A stretch of DNA of 64,000 bases, taken from Planktosalinus lacus (GTDB lineage Bacteria > Bacteroidota > Bacteroidia > Flavobacteriales > Flavobacteriaceae). A program made the position numbers and the translations under genes. The notes beneath the pieces were generated by a model, which saw only the letters and a list, made by a program, of their open reading frames with translations, was not told where the DNA came from and searched no databases. How positions within the stretch are numbered: the stretch's first letter is position 1; each line of letters opens with the position of its first letter. The stretch covers positions 958 through 64,957 of the forward strand of contig NZ_BMGK01000010.1 in the NCBI RefSeq assembly GCF_014640155.1, written 5' to 3'. Positions 7,190 to 16,150 of this stretch are shown here, in pieces.

Positions 7190-7275
7190 ATACACAGCAC
7201 CGGTAATAATCTATGGCTTGTCCATGCTCACTCGGAAAATTTCCTAACGGCCAGTTCGCTGCAGGAAGGTTTAAT
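7190..7275 (+). repeat. Truncated final cassette repeat
   Basis: ACAGCACCGGTAATAATCTATGGCTTGTCCATGC followed by CTCGGAAAATTTCCTAACGGCCAG: the left arm and part of the core of the cassette repeat. There is no right half; the sequence runs into the 3' end of the oppositely oriented gene at 7301. This marks the end of the cassette array. It resembles the copy at 36171-36268 more than its neighbours (ATGGCTTGTCC core). Confidence 0.65.
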
Positions 7276-7300
7276 TTTTTTGAGGCTTCATTAATAAATT

Positions 7301-7726
7301 TTACAAATCCTCAATTTGTGTTGGGCTGTTATCAATTTTATAATTGATTATTTTTTGGAAAAAGCGGTGGGTTGCTTTTTGTGTGGCGCCTACTTTGATA
7401 AAGTGATGGTCTTTGTAGATGCCATATTCTTCTGCCTTGCCTTTGTAAATGTTTAATTTGTAATAAGGAATTACCAGTGCATAGCTTTCCAGCAGTGATC
7501 GAAACCCCACGATGATTCCGCCCGGGCGCATTTCGATATTGCAGCGGTTTTGGTTATTGTCAAGAATGAGCAGGTTATAGATTTCCAGACTTGCAGCGTT
7601 AATGTCGAGACCCGGTGAACCAATGCCTCCCATTTTGATGCGTTCAGTCAGCGGGAAGGGTTTGCCCACTTCGGCATCTATTTTTCGTTTGATCTTGGGA
7701 TTGTTATAAGAGACGTTTACCAGCAT
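7301..7726 (-). CDS. Conserved hypothetical protein
   Basis: 141 residues, no signal peptide or membrane segment. I do not recognise a characterised family, but the sequence looks like a well-folded conserved protein: KMGGIGSPGLDINAASLEIYNLLILDNNQNRCNIEMRPGG and GFRSLLESYALVIPYYKL are regular and low in low-complexity. It is the first gene outside the cassette array and reads toward it. Its start is preceded by five 10-bp-spaced CCGAAT repeats (7747-7792), a possible regulatory site shared with argS. Function unknown. Confidence 0.75.
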   Translation of the reverse strand: MLVNVSYNNPKIKRKIDAEVGKPFPLTERIKMGGIGSPGLDINAASLEIYNLLILDNNQNRCNIEMRPGGIIVGFRSLLESYALVIPYYKLNIYKGKAEEYGIYKDHHFIKVGATQKATHRFFQKIINYKIDNSPTQIEDL

Positions 7727-7746
7727 TCTATAAAAATACGAATTAA

Positions 7747-7792
7747 TCCGAATGATTCCGAATTTATCCGAATTTTACCGAATGAATCCGAA
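7747..7792. repeat. Five CCGAAT boxes at 10-bp spacing
   Basis: CCGAAT recurs five times, each followed by four AT-only or near-AT-only bases, giving an exact 10-bp period. The array occupies most of the gap between the divergent gene start at 7726 and argS. Exact helical phasing would place all boxes on one face of the DNA. No known factor is recognised. Confidence 0.6.
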
Positions 7793-7895
7793 TTGAATTG
7801 GGTTGTTTTTTTTTTTTGAGGGATTGTGGGGTAGGGGGAAAAGGAATTTTTTCCACTATCTTTGCAGGCTGAAAAAGGGCTTTAAAAATAAAATT

Positions 7896-9674
7896 ATGAA
7901 TTTACAACACATACTGGACTATACTACTAAAGAGGCTTTTCAATCATTGTATCAGACCACATTGCCTTCAGTAGAGTTTCAGGCTACGCGAAAGGATTTT
8001 GTGGGTGATGTTACCGTGGTGACCTTTCCGATGCTGCGGTATGTGAAGAGGAACCCGGAACAGTTGGGACAGGAGCTGGGCACCTATCTGGTGACTCATG
8101 TTGCTGAGGTGGCCGATTTTAATGTGGTGAAGGGCTTTTTGAACCTGGTTATTTCGGAGTCTTTTTATCTGGATTTTTTTAAAGGGATATTGGATCAGCC
8201 CAACTTTGGTATTCAAGAGGTTAAACCGGGCTCCAAGGCTGTGATGGTTGAATATGCTTCTCCCAATACCAACAAGCCGCTTCATCTGGGGCATATCAGA
8301 AATGTGTTGCTGGGCTATTCGGTTGCTGAAATTCTAAAAGCATCTGGTAAGAAGGTGTATAAAACGCAGATTATCAATGATCGCGGGATTCATATTTGCA
8401 AAAGTATGTTGGCCTGGAAGAAATTTGGCCATGGAGAAACCCCTGAAATCAGCGGAATTAAAGGTGACAGATTGGTGGGGAATTATTATGTGAAATTTGA
8501 TCAGGAATACAAAAAGGAAGTTGCCTCTCTTACAGCGCAAGGAATGCCAGAGGAGGAAGCTAAAAAGCAAGCACCTTTATTACTGGAAGCGCAATTGATG
8601 CTTCAACAATGGGAAAATGGTGATGAAGAAGTTGTAGCGTTGTGGAAAATGATGAACAGCTGGGTGTATGCGGGTTTTGAAGTTACCTATCAAAATATAG
8701 GCGTTGATTTTGATTCTTATTACTACGAAAGTGACACCTATTTACTGGGCAAAGATGTTGTAGCACGCGGAATGGAAATGGATGTTTTTTACAGGAAAGA
8801 GGACGGCAGCGTTTGGATTGACCTAACCGATGAAGGCCTAGATGAAAAGATCGTTTTGCGCAGTGATGGCACCGCCGTGTATATGACCCAGGATATTGGC
8901 ACAGCCATACAGCGGGTGAAAGACCACCCCGATGTGGGTGGTATGGTTTATACCGTTGGGAATGAACAGGATTATCATTTTAAGGTATTGTTTTTAATTC
9001 TCAAAAAGCTGGGCTATAGTTGGGCTGCGAATTTATTTCATTTAAGCTATGGTATGGTTGACCTGCCCAGCGGAAAAATGAAAAGCCGTGAAGGTACTGT
9101 TGTTGATGCCGATGATTTGATATTTGATATGACTCAAACTGCAGAGCGTATTTCTGAGGAATTGGGCAAACTGGATGGGTATACCAAAGAGGAGAAAAAG
9201 CAGCTTTATTCCACGATAGGTCTGGGGGCTTTAAAATATTATATTCTCAAAGTAGATCCCAAGAAGCGCATTTTATTTAATCCTGAGGAATCAGTAGACT
9301 TTCAAGGGAATACCGGGCCGTTTATTCAGTATACTTATGCGCGCATTCAGTCTATATTACGAAAGGATTCCGGTTTAAACCAGTCGCTTCCTGAAGTTGT
9401 GGAAATGCATGCGAAGGAGAAAGAGCTTATCAAGCAATTGTCTGTTTTTCCGGATGTGATTCAACTGGCGGCTGCAAATTACAGTCCTGCGTTGGTAGCC
9501 AATTATACTTATGAGCTGGTGAAGATCTACAATTCATTTTATCAAAGTGTACCCATTTTGGCTGAGATTGATGCCGTGAAGCGTTTGTTTAGAGTGCAAT
9601 TGTCCCGCAAAGTGGGAGCGGTGATTGCCTCATCGTTCAGATTGCTTGGGATTTCAGTTCCTGAACGGATGTAA
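7896..9674 (+). CDS. argS: Arginyl-tRNA synthetase
   Basis: 592 residues, the usual length. It charges tRNA-Arg with arginine in the cytoplasm. The N-terminal ~110 residues are the Add-1 tRNA-binding domain. The class I HIGH signature is ASPNTNKPLHLGHIRN (HLGH at 130-133), and the KMSKS-equivalent loop is GKMKSREGT near residue 395. The C-terminal ~120 residues form the DALR anticodon-binding domain (GPFIQYTYARIQSIL...). The ATG at 7896 is chosen because homologues begin close to it; the upstream extension is low-complexity. Confidence 0.97.
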   Translation: MNLQHILDYTTKEAFQSLYQTTLPSVEFQATRKDFVGDVTVVTFPMLRYVKRNPEQLGQELGTYLVTHVAEVADFNVVKGFLNLVISESFYLDFFKGILDQPNFGIQEVKPGSKAVMVEYASPNTNKPLHLGHIRNVLLGYSVAEILKASGKKVYKTQIINDRGIHICKSMLAWKKFGHGETPEISGIKGDRLVGNYYVKFDQEYKKEVASLTAQGMPEEEAKKQAPLLLEAQLMLQQWENGDEEVVALWKMMNSWVYAGFEVTYQNIGVDFDSYYYESDTYLLGKDVVARGMEMDVFYRKEDGSVWIDLTDEGLDEKIVLRSDGTAVYMTQDIGTAIQRVKDHPDVGGMVYTVGNEQDYHFKVLFLILKKLGYSWAANLFHLSYGMVDLPSGKMKSREGTVVDADDLIFDMTQTAERISEELGKLDGYTKEEKKQLYSTIGLGALKYYILKVDPKKRILFNPEESVDFQGNTGPFIQYTYARIQSILRKDSGLNQSLPEVVEMHAKEKELIKQLSVFPDVIQLAAANYSPALVANYTYELVKIYNSFYQSVPILAEIDAVKRLFRVQLSRKVGAVIASSFRLLGISVPERM

Positions 9675-9792
9675 GTTTTATTGAACCTGATTTTAGGTAC
9701 TTAAGAATTAATAATTGATAATTTTTTTTTAGAATTGTTAATGAAGAGTTGAGGGTCCTTTGATTTAGTATTTGAATTGAATCTGTCTCCTA

Positions 9793-12366
9793 TTAAAAAA
9801 GAATCTGCACTGAGATATTGGGTGTTATTCCCAGTGAAATTTGTTCTACCTGATTGATGACAGGATTTGAAGTATCACTGTCTTCCACGACGAAATACGT
9901 GTTTAATACATTTTTACGATTGGTAAGGTTGAGCACCGCGGCATTGACTGTTATTTCTGTTTTTTCACCGGCTTTGAAGTCATATTCTGCTGAAAGATCT
10001 ACTCTGATATAGTCATCGTTTCTGGCCTGATTGGGGATGTCATATTGAATGGTGGGCGTTCCATTTATAATTTCAATTGCATTTCTGCTCAGTGGGAGTG
10101 AAACGGGTTTTCCACTGTGCCAGTTAATGCTGCCTGCTAATTTTAAGCGGTTGATGTTATAAGAAGATGCCAGCGTCAATTTATGTCTGATATCAAAATT
10201 ATGTGGAAATGTTTCAGGCTCGAGTTGGCTGAATGTATAGTTGTTTTCTGCGAAGGTATAGCTTGTCCAAAAGCTCCAGTTTTTTGTTTTCTTATTGACG
10301 ATGAGTTCGATGCCATCAGATTTGTATTCACCATTGATGCGCACAAATTGCAATTGGTTTTGAAATGCCTGATTGGCCGATGTAATTCCCGTTACTTTTT
10401 TGGAAAACCCTTCCAGTTGCAGTAACCAGTTATTTTTTTGATAGAGCAGGTTGAGTGAAAATTGATTGCTTTTGCTAATGGGAACGTCATTGTTATTGGC
10501 CAATACCCAGCGTCGTTTTTCCACACCCAGGAAGTCGCTTTGAAAGTCTATGCGTTGTGTGACTGTCTGGCTTTTTTGTTCATAGGCCCCTTCAAGGGCG
10601 AATCCGCCACCCAGTTTTTGGTGGATATTCAGGCGGGGTTCGAGTATTAATTCTTCAAATTTTGGGATGTAACTGGCTCTTAAGCCTGCTGTGATGCGTG
10701 TTCCAGAATTTTCCAGGTTTAAGGCATTACTCAGGTAGAACGCGTGGGTGCGCAACACATTTTTCACATAATTGCGAAACAGAGGTATGTTTACTTCTTG
10801 CTTGTTAGCGATGCCTGTTTCGGTAAATTGATAGCCAGCAGAGAGGCTGTAAGCCCGACTGAAGCTTTGAGTCAAGTCGATTTTGGTTCCGGTTTCTAGC
10901 ACTTCGTTTGTCTGAATGAATTTTTGATTTGAAAAAATGTCGAGATTAGAAGCATCCAGTAAGTAGTAAGTTCCATATACAAGGGCAGTTGTTGAGAGTT
11001 TGGGGTTCCAGTCACGTTCCCAGGAGATTCCACCTGCTAATGAGTTTTGGTCGAGCTCACTGGTTTCTGAGTTTTCAATAGTTTCTGTGGTAAAGGTTTC
11101 AGTAAAGTTGAGTGAGTTATTAATGGTTAAGAAATTGACCCGCAAGCGGTCTTTTTCTGTAGCATTGTAAATGGCTTTGAAGCTAAAATCATAAAAGAAA
11201 AATTCTTCATCAGAACTCAATGAGCCGGTTCCGGCCAGGTTTTGCAGGTTTGTTATTTCGGTATCCTGAAATACTTTATCAAATAGTTGTTTGTATGCCG
11301 GGCTTTCAACTATATCAGTAAAAGTGCGTCTTCCCGAGAGGTGGAGGGCAAGTTTATCGTTCACCTTAATTTTTGCAAACGTTCCAAAGTTGATCATATT
11401 GAGCTGAATCCCTAATTGGTGTGATTGGGTGAAGTCGTCATCAGAGTGCATAGCGACTACTCCAGAAACGCTTTCGCCATAGCGAGCGTGGGTACCGTTT
11501 TTAAAGACTGAAACTTCCTTGGTGAGGTAGGGGTTAAAACCGGAAATGAGTCCAAAAAAATGTCCGTTTTGATACATTTTTATATCGTCCCAAAGGATGA
11601 GGTTTTCATCGGTTGTTCCTCCTCTGATGCTAATGTTAGAGACCGTTTCATCGACGCTTACAATTCCGGGCAATGATTGTATCATTTGCAGGATATCAGG
11701 TTCTGTAAGTCCGGGCAGGCTTCCGAAGTTATCGACATTCAAATTGAAGGACCCCTCTGCGGTTTTGCTAATTCCTTTGGTAAAAATATCCCGCAGTACG
11801 ACCTCTTGGAGTTCGTCAGTTTTGGGTTGAAGCTGTAGCTGAAAGCAATTGGGTTTTTCAATGAAAGTGCTCACCGGCCATTGAGTCGTTTCATAGCCGA
11901 GGTATCTGATGGTGAGTTGTGCGTTTTCGGGAATATTTTTGATATGGAAGCGTCCGTCCAAATCTGTAACGGTTGCTTGTGATGTATTGAGCACTTGGAT
12001 TGTTGCACCGGACAGGGGTTGCTTTGTATGCGCGTCCAATATGATTCCGCACAGGGTGATTACATTGACGGGTGCAGGGCTTACCGCTATGTAGCGTTCA
12101 TCTATTTGTTGAAAAGAAAGGTGAGTATTATTGTTTAAATATTCCAGGAGTTGGTTGATGTCCAATCCGGAACGGGGAGGTAACAGTGTGATGGTATCGA
12201 TGTCGTTTTGGGCATAGGAAAATCGCACGTCGTGGTTTTCTTCTATGTTTTTCAATACCTCTGTTAGTGGAATTTTATCGTCGGTTTGGGCATTGATTGG
12301 AAGGCTCCAACACAGGAGAATAAAAATAACTTTTATAAATGTGTTTTGCCCCTTATTTATTCCCAT
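9793..12366 (-). CDS. TonB-dependent receptor with STN and carboxypeptidase-like domains
   Basis: 857 residues, outer membrane. In order: signal peptide (to about residue 26, ending PINAQ), a short secretin/TonB N-terminal (STN) signalling domain (IPLTEVLKNIEENHDVRFSYA...), a carboxypeptidase-regulatory-like domain (CGIILDAHTKQPLSGATIQVLN), the plug (GSLPGLTEPDILQMIQSLPGI...NISIRGGTTDENLILWDDI) and a long beta barrel ending in phenylalanine. The STN domain together with the FecR and sigma genes upstream marks a FecA-type signalling transporter that reports ligand uptake across the envelope. No SusD partner is adjacent, so the ligand cannot be deduced. It overlaps the FecR gene by 14 bases. 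Confidence 0.93.
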   Translation of the reverse strand: MGINKGQNTFIKVIFILLCWSLPINAQTDDKIPLTEVLKNIEENHDVRFSYAQNDIDTITLLPPRSGLDINQLLEYLNNNTHLSFQQIDERYIAVSPAPVNVITLCGIILDAHTKQPLSGATIQVLNTSQATVTDLDGRFHIKNIPENAQLTIRYLGYETTQWPVSTFIEKPNCFQLQLQPKTDELQEVVLRDIFTKGISKTAEGSFNLNVDNFGSLPGLTEPDILQMIQSLPGIVSVDETVSNISIRGGTTDENLILWDDIKMYQNGHFFGLISGFNPYLTKEVSVFKNGTHARYGESVSGVVAMHSDDDFTQSHQLGIQLNMINFGTFAKIKVNDKLALHLSGRRTFTDIVESPAYKQLFDKVFQDTEITNLQNLAGTGSLSSDEEFFFYDFSFKAIYNATEKDRLRVNFLTINNSLNFTETFTTETIENSETSELDQNSLAGGISWERDWNPKLSTTALVYGTYYLLDASNLDIFSNQKFIQTNEVLETGTKIDLTQSFSRAYSLSAGYQFTETGIANKQEVNIPLFRNYVKNVLRTHAFYLSNALNLENSGTRITAGLRASYIPKFEELILEPRLNIHQKLGGGFALEGAYEQKSQTVTQRIDFQSDFLGVEKRRWVLANNNDVPISKSNQFSLNLLYQKNNWLLQLEGFSKKVTGITSANQAFQNQLQFVRINGEYKSDGIELIVNKKTKNWSFWTSYTFAENNYTFSQLEPETFPHNFDIRHKLTLASSYNINRLKLAGSINWHSGKPVSLPLSRNAIEIINGTPTIQYDIPNQARNDDYIRVDLSAEYDFKAGEKTEITVNAAVLNLTNRKNVLNTYFVVEDSDTSNPVINQVEQISLGITPNISVQILF

Positions 12367-13255
12367 AAATTGTCACCGAGTTATTCTCTCCAATTGTATA
12401 AGTGAGTTGTAATGGTAGCGTGATTGTTTTTAGAGCGTCTTCAAGATTGGTGTGTGTAAATGTCCCGGTGAAATGTTGTTTGGTATTGACATTTTCCAGA
12501 TTGATTTCAATGGCATATTGTCTTTTAAGTTCGTTGATTACCAGAATAAGCTCGCTGTCTTGAAAGGTGCTTTCATTGTTCATCCAACTTGGTTTGTTGA
12601 CGGCAATTTGGTTTTGTGTTATGATTTCACCGTTTTCAATGATGACTTTGTTGCCAGCGGGTAGTTGTAGTTTTTCATTTTTAAACGATATTTCCACCAA
12701 TCCTTCATAGCAAGTCACGATGAAGCGATTGTTTCTGCTAAGTACATTAAATTCTGTTCCGAGGACACTTACTATGCCCTGATTGGTTTCCACATCAAAC
12801 TTTTTACCTTTTGCTACTTTGAAAAATGCTTCTCCTTGCAGAGAAAGTGTGCGTTTTTTATCCCAGGATTTTTTATTGAAGATGATCTTTGATTCTGCAT
12901 TGAGTACTACTTCAGATTTATCGGGAAGTACAGTTGTTCTTTTTTCTGCGAGACCAGAAGTAACACTTGCGTCGAGACTGGTTACATAGAGGTATCCGGT
13001 GAGGATCAATACCAGCATTGCGGCATATTTGAGCAATGATTTGTAGTTGAATAAAGTTATCACTTTGGGTTTTGAAACTGTTTTTTGTGACAGTTTTTCC
13101 CAGGTTTTTTCTTTTTCAAACGGGGGCGTGTTTAACTTGGCCGTTGTTTCTGCAATTTTTAGAAATTCGCGCCCGGTTTCAGAAGCCCGGAGTGTTTTGA
13201 GCTCTTCTTCTGAAATTTCGTTATTTAAATACTTATGTAAAAGTTCTTCATTCAT
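12353..13255 (-). CDS. FecR-family anti-sigma regulator
   Basis: 300 residues. A short cytoplasmic N-terminal part with a conserved NEELLHKYLNNEISEEE motif, one membrane segment at about 75-95 (YAAMLVLILTGYLYVTSL), the FecR periplasmic domain (TTVLPDKSEVVLNAESKIIFNKKSW...RTLSLQGEAFFKVAKGKKFDVETNQGIVSVLGTEFNV) and a C-terminal DUF4974 domain. FecR proteins hold the ECF sigma factor inactive until the receptor's STN domain signals. It sits between the sigma and receptor genes of the same operon. Confidence 0.93.
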   Translation of the reverse strand: MNEELLHKYLNNEISEEELKTLRASETGREFLKIAETTAKLNTPPFEKEKTWEKLSQKTVSKPKVITLFNYKSLLKYAAMLVLILTGYLYVTSLDASVTSGLAEKRTTVLPDKSEVVLNAESKIIFNKKSWDKKRTLSLQGEAFFKVAKGKKFDVETNQGIVSVLGTEFNVLSRNNRFIVTCYEGLVEISFKNEKLQLPAGNKVIIENGEIITQNQIAVNKPSWMNNESTFQDSELILVINELKRQYAIEINLENVNTKQHFTGTFTHTNLEDALKTITLPLQLTYTIGENNSVTIYGNK

Positions 13256-13312
13256 TGTATTTGATTCTCTTGCTATAAAACAGTTGCTAATGGGTTTACC
13301 CTACCTTAATCA

Positions 13313-13828
13313 TTATATATTCATATTTTTTAATTCAGTTCTCAACGAATCCAGTGCCTGGCTCATTCTTTTTTCAACAGCTTTTACTGAGATGTCGAGT
13401 ATTTCGGCAATTTCGCGGTATTTTTTTCCTTCAATGCGGTTTAATAAAAAAGCGGTGCGTTGTGCTTCTGTGAGGTTTGCCAGTGCTTTTTCAAGTTTTG
13501 CTTCAAATTCTTTTTCTTCCAGCACAAACTGAGGTGATTGATCGTTGATTTTTGGAACTGATTTTTTAGTAAAATTCAGGACTACTTTTTGGTGGGCCAC
13601 TTCATTGAGGAAAGCGTTATTGCACACGGTATATAAAAAAGATTTTGCTTTATTCTGCGGTACTTTGGAACAGTTTTCCCAAAGTTTAATAAATGCTTCC
13701 TGCACCAAATCTTCTGCCCGGGCTACATCACCACATTTGAAATAGATGAAATTGTAGATGGCCGGTGAAAGGGACTGAAACAATTTATTGTAAACAGATT
13801 CTTTGCACACAGTTTCCTGATCACTCAT
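13313..13828 (-). CDS. ECF-family RNA polymerase sigma factor
   Basis: 171 residues. Sigma region 2 is YNFIYFKCGDVARAEDLVQEAFIKLWEN; region 4 is LNRIEGKKYREIAEILDISVKAVEKRMSQALDSLR, the helix-turn-helix that reads the -35 element. It is the first gene of the sigma/FecR/TonB-receptor operon (FecI-like) and probably activates that operon. The 90 bases upstream separate it from the divergently read lipoprotein gene at 13919. Confidence 0.95.
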   Translation of the reverse strand: MSDQETVCKESVYNKLFQSLSPAIYNFIYFKCGDVARAEDLVQEAFIKLWENCSKVPQNKAKSFLYTVCNNAFLNEVAHQKVVLNFTKKSVPKINDQSPQFVLEEKEFEAKLEKALANLTEAQRTAFLLNRIEGKKYREIAEILDISVKAVEKRMSQALDSLRTELKNMNI

Positions 13829-13918
13829 AATATTTCTATATATTAGGTGTAAATGTATTTAAAAGATTTTAAAAAAAAAGGGTAGGGTATTTTTTATCCT
13901 AATTGTTTTACTAGTATA

Positions 13919-15304
13919 ATGATATCAAAAATGAAACTATTTCACAAACCAACTTTGCTATTGCTACTTGTTAGCATCTTTTTTATTTCCTGCCAAAAGG
14001 AGGAGATAGACATCATTGATGAAACTCCTTCAGATGCAATTACTGCAGCATCTGATCTTGCCAAACTATTAATCAACACTTCTCAAAACAGTGGTGGTAT
14101 TGATGACTTTATTGATGGCACGTCCTGTTCTTCAATTCAATTTCCTTATGAGGTGATTATTAACGGGCAAACCATCACCATCGCCGATGAGGATGATTTA
14201 AACAATCTTGTAAACACCACTGCAACAATCACAGTTGTTTTTCCTGTAACTGTGGTCTTTGAAGATTTTTCGACGCTTGAAATTAACAGCCAACAGGAGC
14301 TTAATGAATTGGCCGCGCTTTGTCAAACGATTGATGAGGCCATTAACTGTGTTGAGTTTGTTTATCCCGTTACATTTTTCACCTATAATTCCAATAATGA
14401 ACAAACCGGCACGGTTGTCATTAATTCCAATGCTGAATTATTTCAATTCATCACCGGGCTCGATGCCGGCGTTTATATCGCGATTGATTTCCCTATAGAA
14501 GTGATTCTTGGTGACGGCAGTCAAGTGACTGTCACCAGTAATGCTCAACTGCAGGGTATCATTGAAAATTGTGATGAGCCCGGTGATGACCCTCCAACAC
14601 CTCTTGATTTAGAAACCGTTCTTACAACTGATAGTTGGTTTGTGTCTTACTTTTTTGATGATGAAGATGAAACCTTTGTGTTTGCAGGCTATGAATTTTT
14701 CTTCAATCCGGGTGGTGAGGCTACAGCCACCAATGGAAGCACAAGCATTCCCGGAAGCTGGTCTATCACCAACTCGAGCAGCGGGCAACTTAAACTCAAC
14801 CTGGATTTTGGTGTGAACGATCCGTTTGATGAACTTGAAGAAGACTGGAAGGTAATGGAGTTTAGCAATGAGCTCATTCGCTTGTTTGATATCAGTGGCG
14901 GAGATGGCAGCACTGATTATCTTACGTTTTCTAGAACCCCCACAGACGGTGGTGGAAGTTCAGAGGCACAAGAGTTAAGAGATGCTATGACAGATGGTAA
15001 CTGGTTTATTTCACTCTATCTGGAAGACGGCGATGAGGATGAAACCTCACACTTTAATTCGTTTACTTTTGACTTCATGGAAAACGGTCAGATTGCAGTT
15101 TCCAATAGTAGTGTGACCCTTGAAGGAACCTGGTTTGTAAGTGGAAGCGACTCTAACTTAAAGCTTGTTTTGAACTTTATTGATGTCTACCCGCTTGATG
15201 AATTAGATGAGGACTGGAGTGTTGTGAGTTTTAGCAATACCCTAATAGACCTCATTGAGGAAAATGACGATGATGGCGATATCTTAAAATTTGAAAAACT
15301 ATAA
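13919..15304 (+). CDS. Repeat-containing surface or periplasmic lipoprotein
   Basis: 461 residues with a lipoprotein signal (LLLLLVSIFFISCQ, Cys at about 25). Residues ~60-225 hold about three copies of a strand-rich unit (FPYEVIINGQTITI, FPVTVVFEDFSTLEI, FPIEVILGDGSQVTV, each followed by an acidic spacer). Residues ~230-461 hold two copies of a ~110-residue module with a GxW start, an FxFxxxG turn, a GxW middle and an EDW motif. That module recurs once in the next gene. The fold is probably a beta barrel or lipocalin-like sandwich; the function is unknown. It may start at 13931 instead. Divergent from the ECF sigma operon, which might control it. Confidence 0.8.
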   Translation: MISKMKLFHKPTLLLLLVSIFFISCQKEEIDIIDETPSDAITAASDLAKLLINTSQNSGGIDDFIDGTSCSSIQFPYEVIINGQTITIADEDDLNNLVNTTATITVVFPVTVVFEDFSTLEINSQQELNELAALCQTIDEAINCVEFVYPVTFFTYNSNNEQTGTVVINSNAELFQFITGLDAGVYIAIDFPIEVILGDGSQVTVTSNAQLQGIIENCDEPGDDPPTPLDLETVLTTDSWFVSYFFDDEDETFVFAGYEFFFNPGGEATATNGSTSIPGSWSITNSSSGQLKLNLDFGVNDPFDELEEDWKVMEFSNELIRLFDISGGDGSTDYLTFSRTPTDGGGSSEAQELRDAMTDGNWFISLYLEDGDEDETSHFNSFTFDFMENGQIAVSNSSVTLEGTWFVSGSDSNLKLVLNFIDVYPLDELDEDWSVVSFSNTLIDLIEENDDDGDILKFEKL

Positions 15305-15336
15305 TAATCTAACCTTTAACTTTTAAAACCATATTT

Positions 15337-15801
15337 ATGAGAACCAATTTTTTTCTTGCATTTCTAACAATATTTTCAATGAGTTTAATGTCTTCAACCT
15401 GTTCACTGGATGATGATGGTAATGACGATGACGGATTTGATGATGATGGCGGCAGTATTGCACAAATTGACAATACTGTTGTTGATGGAAAATGGAACGT
15501 AATCGACTTTGTTGAAGACGGAACAGACCAAACCTATCATTTCAATAATTTTGAATTTACATTTAATACCAATGGGACATTAATTGCTGCCAATGGTTCA
15601 ACGACCAAAAACGGTACCTGGTTGACCGGTACAGATGACAGTACACCCAAACTGATTTTGAATTTTTCAGACAGTAGCGGTCCTTTTGAAGAAATTAGTG
15701 AAGACTGGCATATTGAAACGGCTACTTCAACACTCCTGGAGTTAAGACATGTGAGTGGTGGTGACGGCAGTGTTGATTTGCTCACATTTGCAAAAAATTA
15801 G
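15337..15801 (+). CDS. Small lipoprotein with one EDW module
   Basis: 154 residues: lipoprotein signal ending MSSTC (Cys about 22), a very acidic linker of Asp and Gly (DDDGNDDDGFDDDGG), then one copy of the ~110-residue module found twice in the preceding gene (DGKWNVIDFVEDGTDQTYHFNNFEFTF...GTWLTG...EDWHIE...LLTFAKN). The gap to the preceding gene is 32 bases, so the two are probably co-transcribed and act together on the cell surface. Function unknown. Confidence 0.8.
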   Translation: MRTNFFLAFLTIFSMSLMSSTCSLDDDGNDDDGFDDDGGSIAQIDNTVVDGKWNVIDFVEDGTDQTYHFNNFEFTFNTNGTLIAANGSTTKNGTWLTGTDDSTPKLILNFSDSSGPFEEISEDWHIETATSTLLELRHVSGGDGSVDLLTFAKN

Positions 15802-15838
15802 ATTTCCCTTTTTTTACCCCCAATTTGTTAGTTAGTGT

Positions 15839-15872
15839 AAAGCCTTTTTCCTTTGGGAAAAGGGCTTTTACT
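15839..15872. terminator. Bidirectional terminator
   Basis: AAAGCCTTTTTCC-TTT-GGGAAAAGGGCTTTT forms a strong hairpin with T-rich flank on both strands. It lies between the convergent lipoprotein gene (ends 15801) and the gene ending at 15868, and its right edge reaches the last codon of the latter. Confidence 0.75.
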
Positions 15873-16104
15873 TTTTATTGGGTTCTTCCCGCGGTCCTCT
15901 CAGGTGTATGATGAGGCCATTTAAAAAATTACGTAGAAACTGATCGCCACATTCCATGTACTTAGGATGGTCTTCTTTTCTAAACAAAGCACCCAGTTCT
16001 GATTTTGAAACCTGAAAGTCTACCAGTTTCATAATCTCCACGATGTCGTCGTTTGTTAATTTCAGTGCTACGCGCAGTTTTTTGAGTATATCGTTATTGG
16101 TCAT
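15868..16104 (-). CDS. DUF1456-family protein, single-repeat form
   Basis: 78 residues matching one unit of the DUF1456 (YehS-like) family: MTNNDILKKLRVALKLTNDDIVEIMKLVDFQVSKSELGALFRKEDHPKYMECGDQFLRNFLNGL. Typical family members have two such units in tandem (about 155 residues), so this is a half-length form. The sequence ends cleanly after the first unit, with no sign of a decayed second unit downstream. Function of the family is unknown. Confidence 0.8.
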   Translation of the reverse strand: MTNNDILKKLRVALKLTNDDIVEIMKLVDFQVSKSELGALFRKEDHPKYMECGDQFLRNFLNGLIIHLRGPREEPNKK

Positions 16105-16150
16105 GGGAGGGTGGTTTAAGATTCAAAATTCAAAGTTCAATGTTTAATGT

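Noticed and set aside
415-7275. Classical integron with standard attC sites
   Set aside because: The repeat ends do not match RYYYAAC/GTTRRRY strictly and no integron integrase gene is present in the window.
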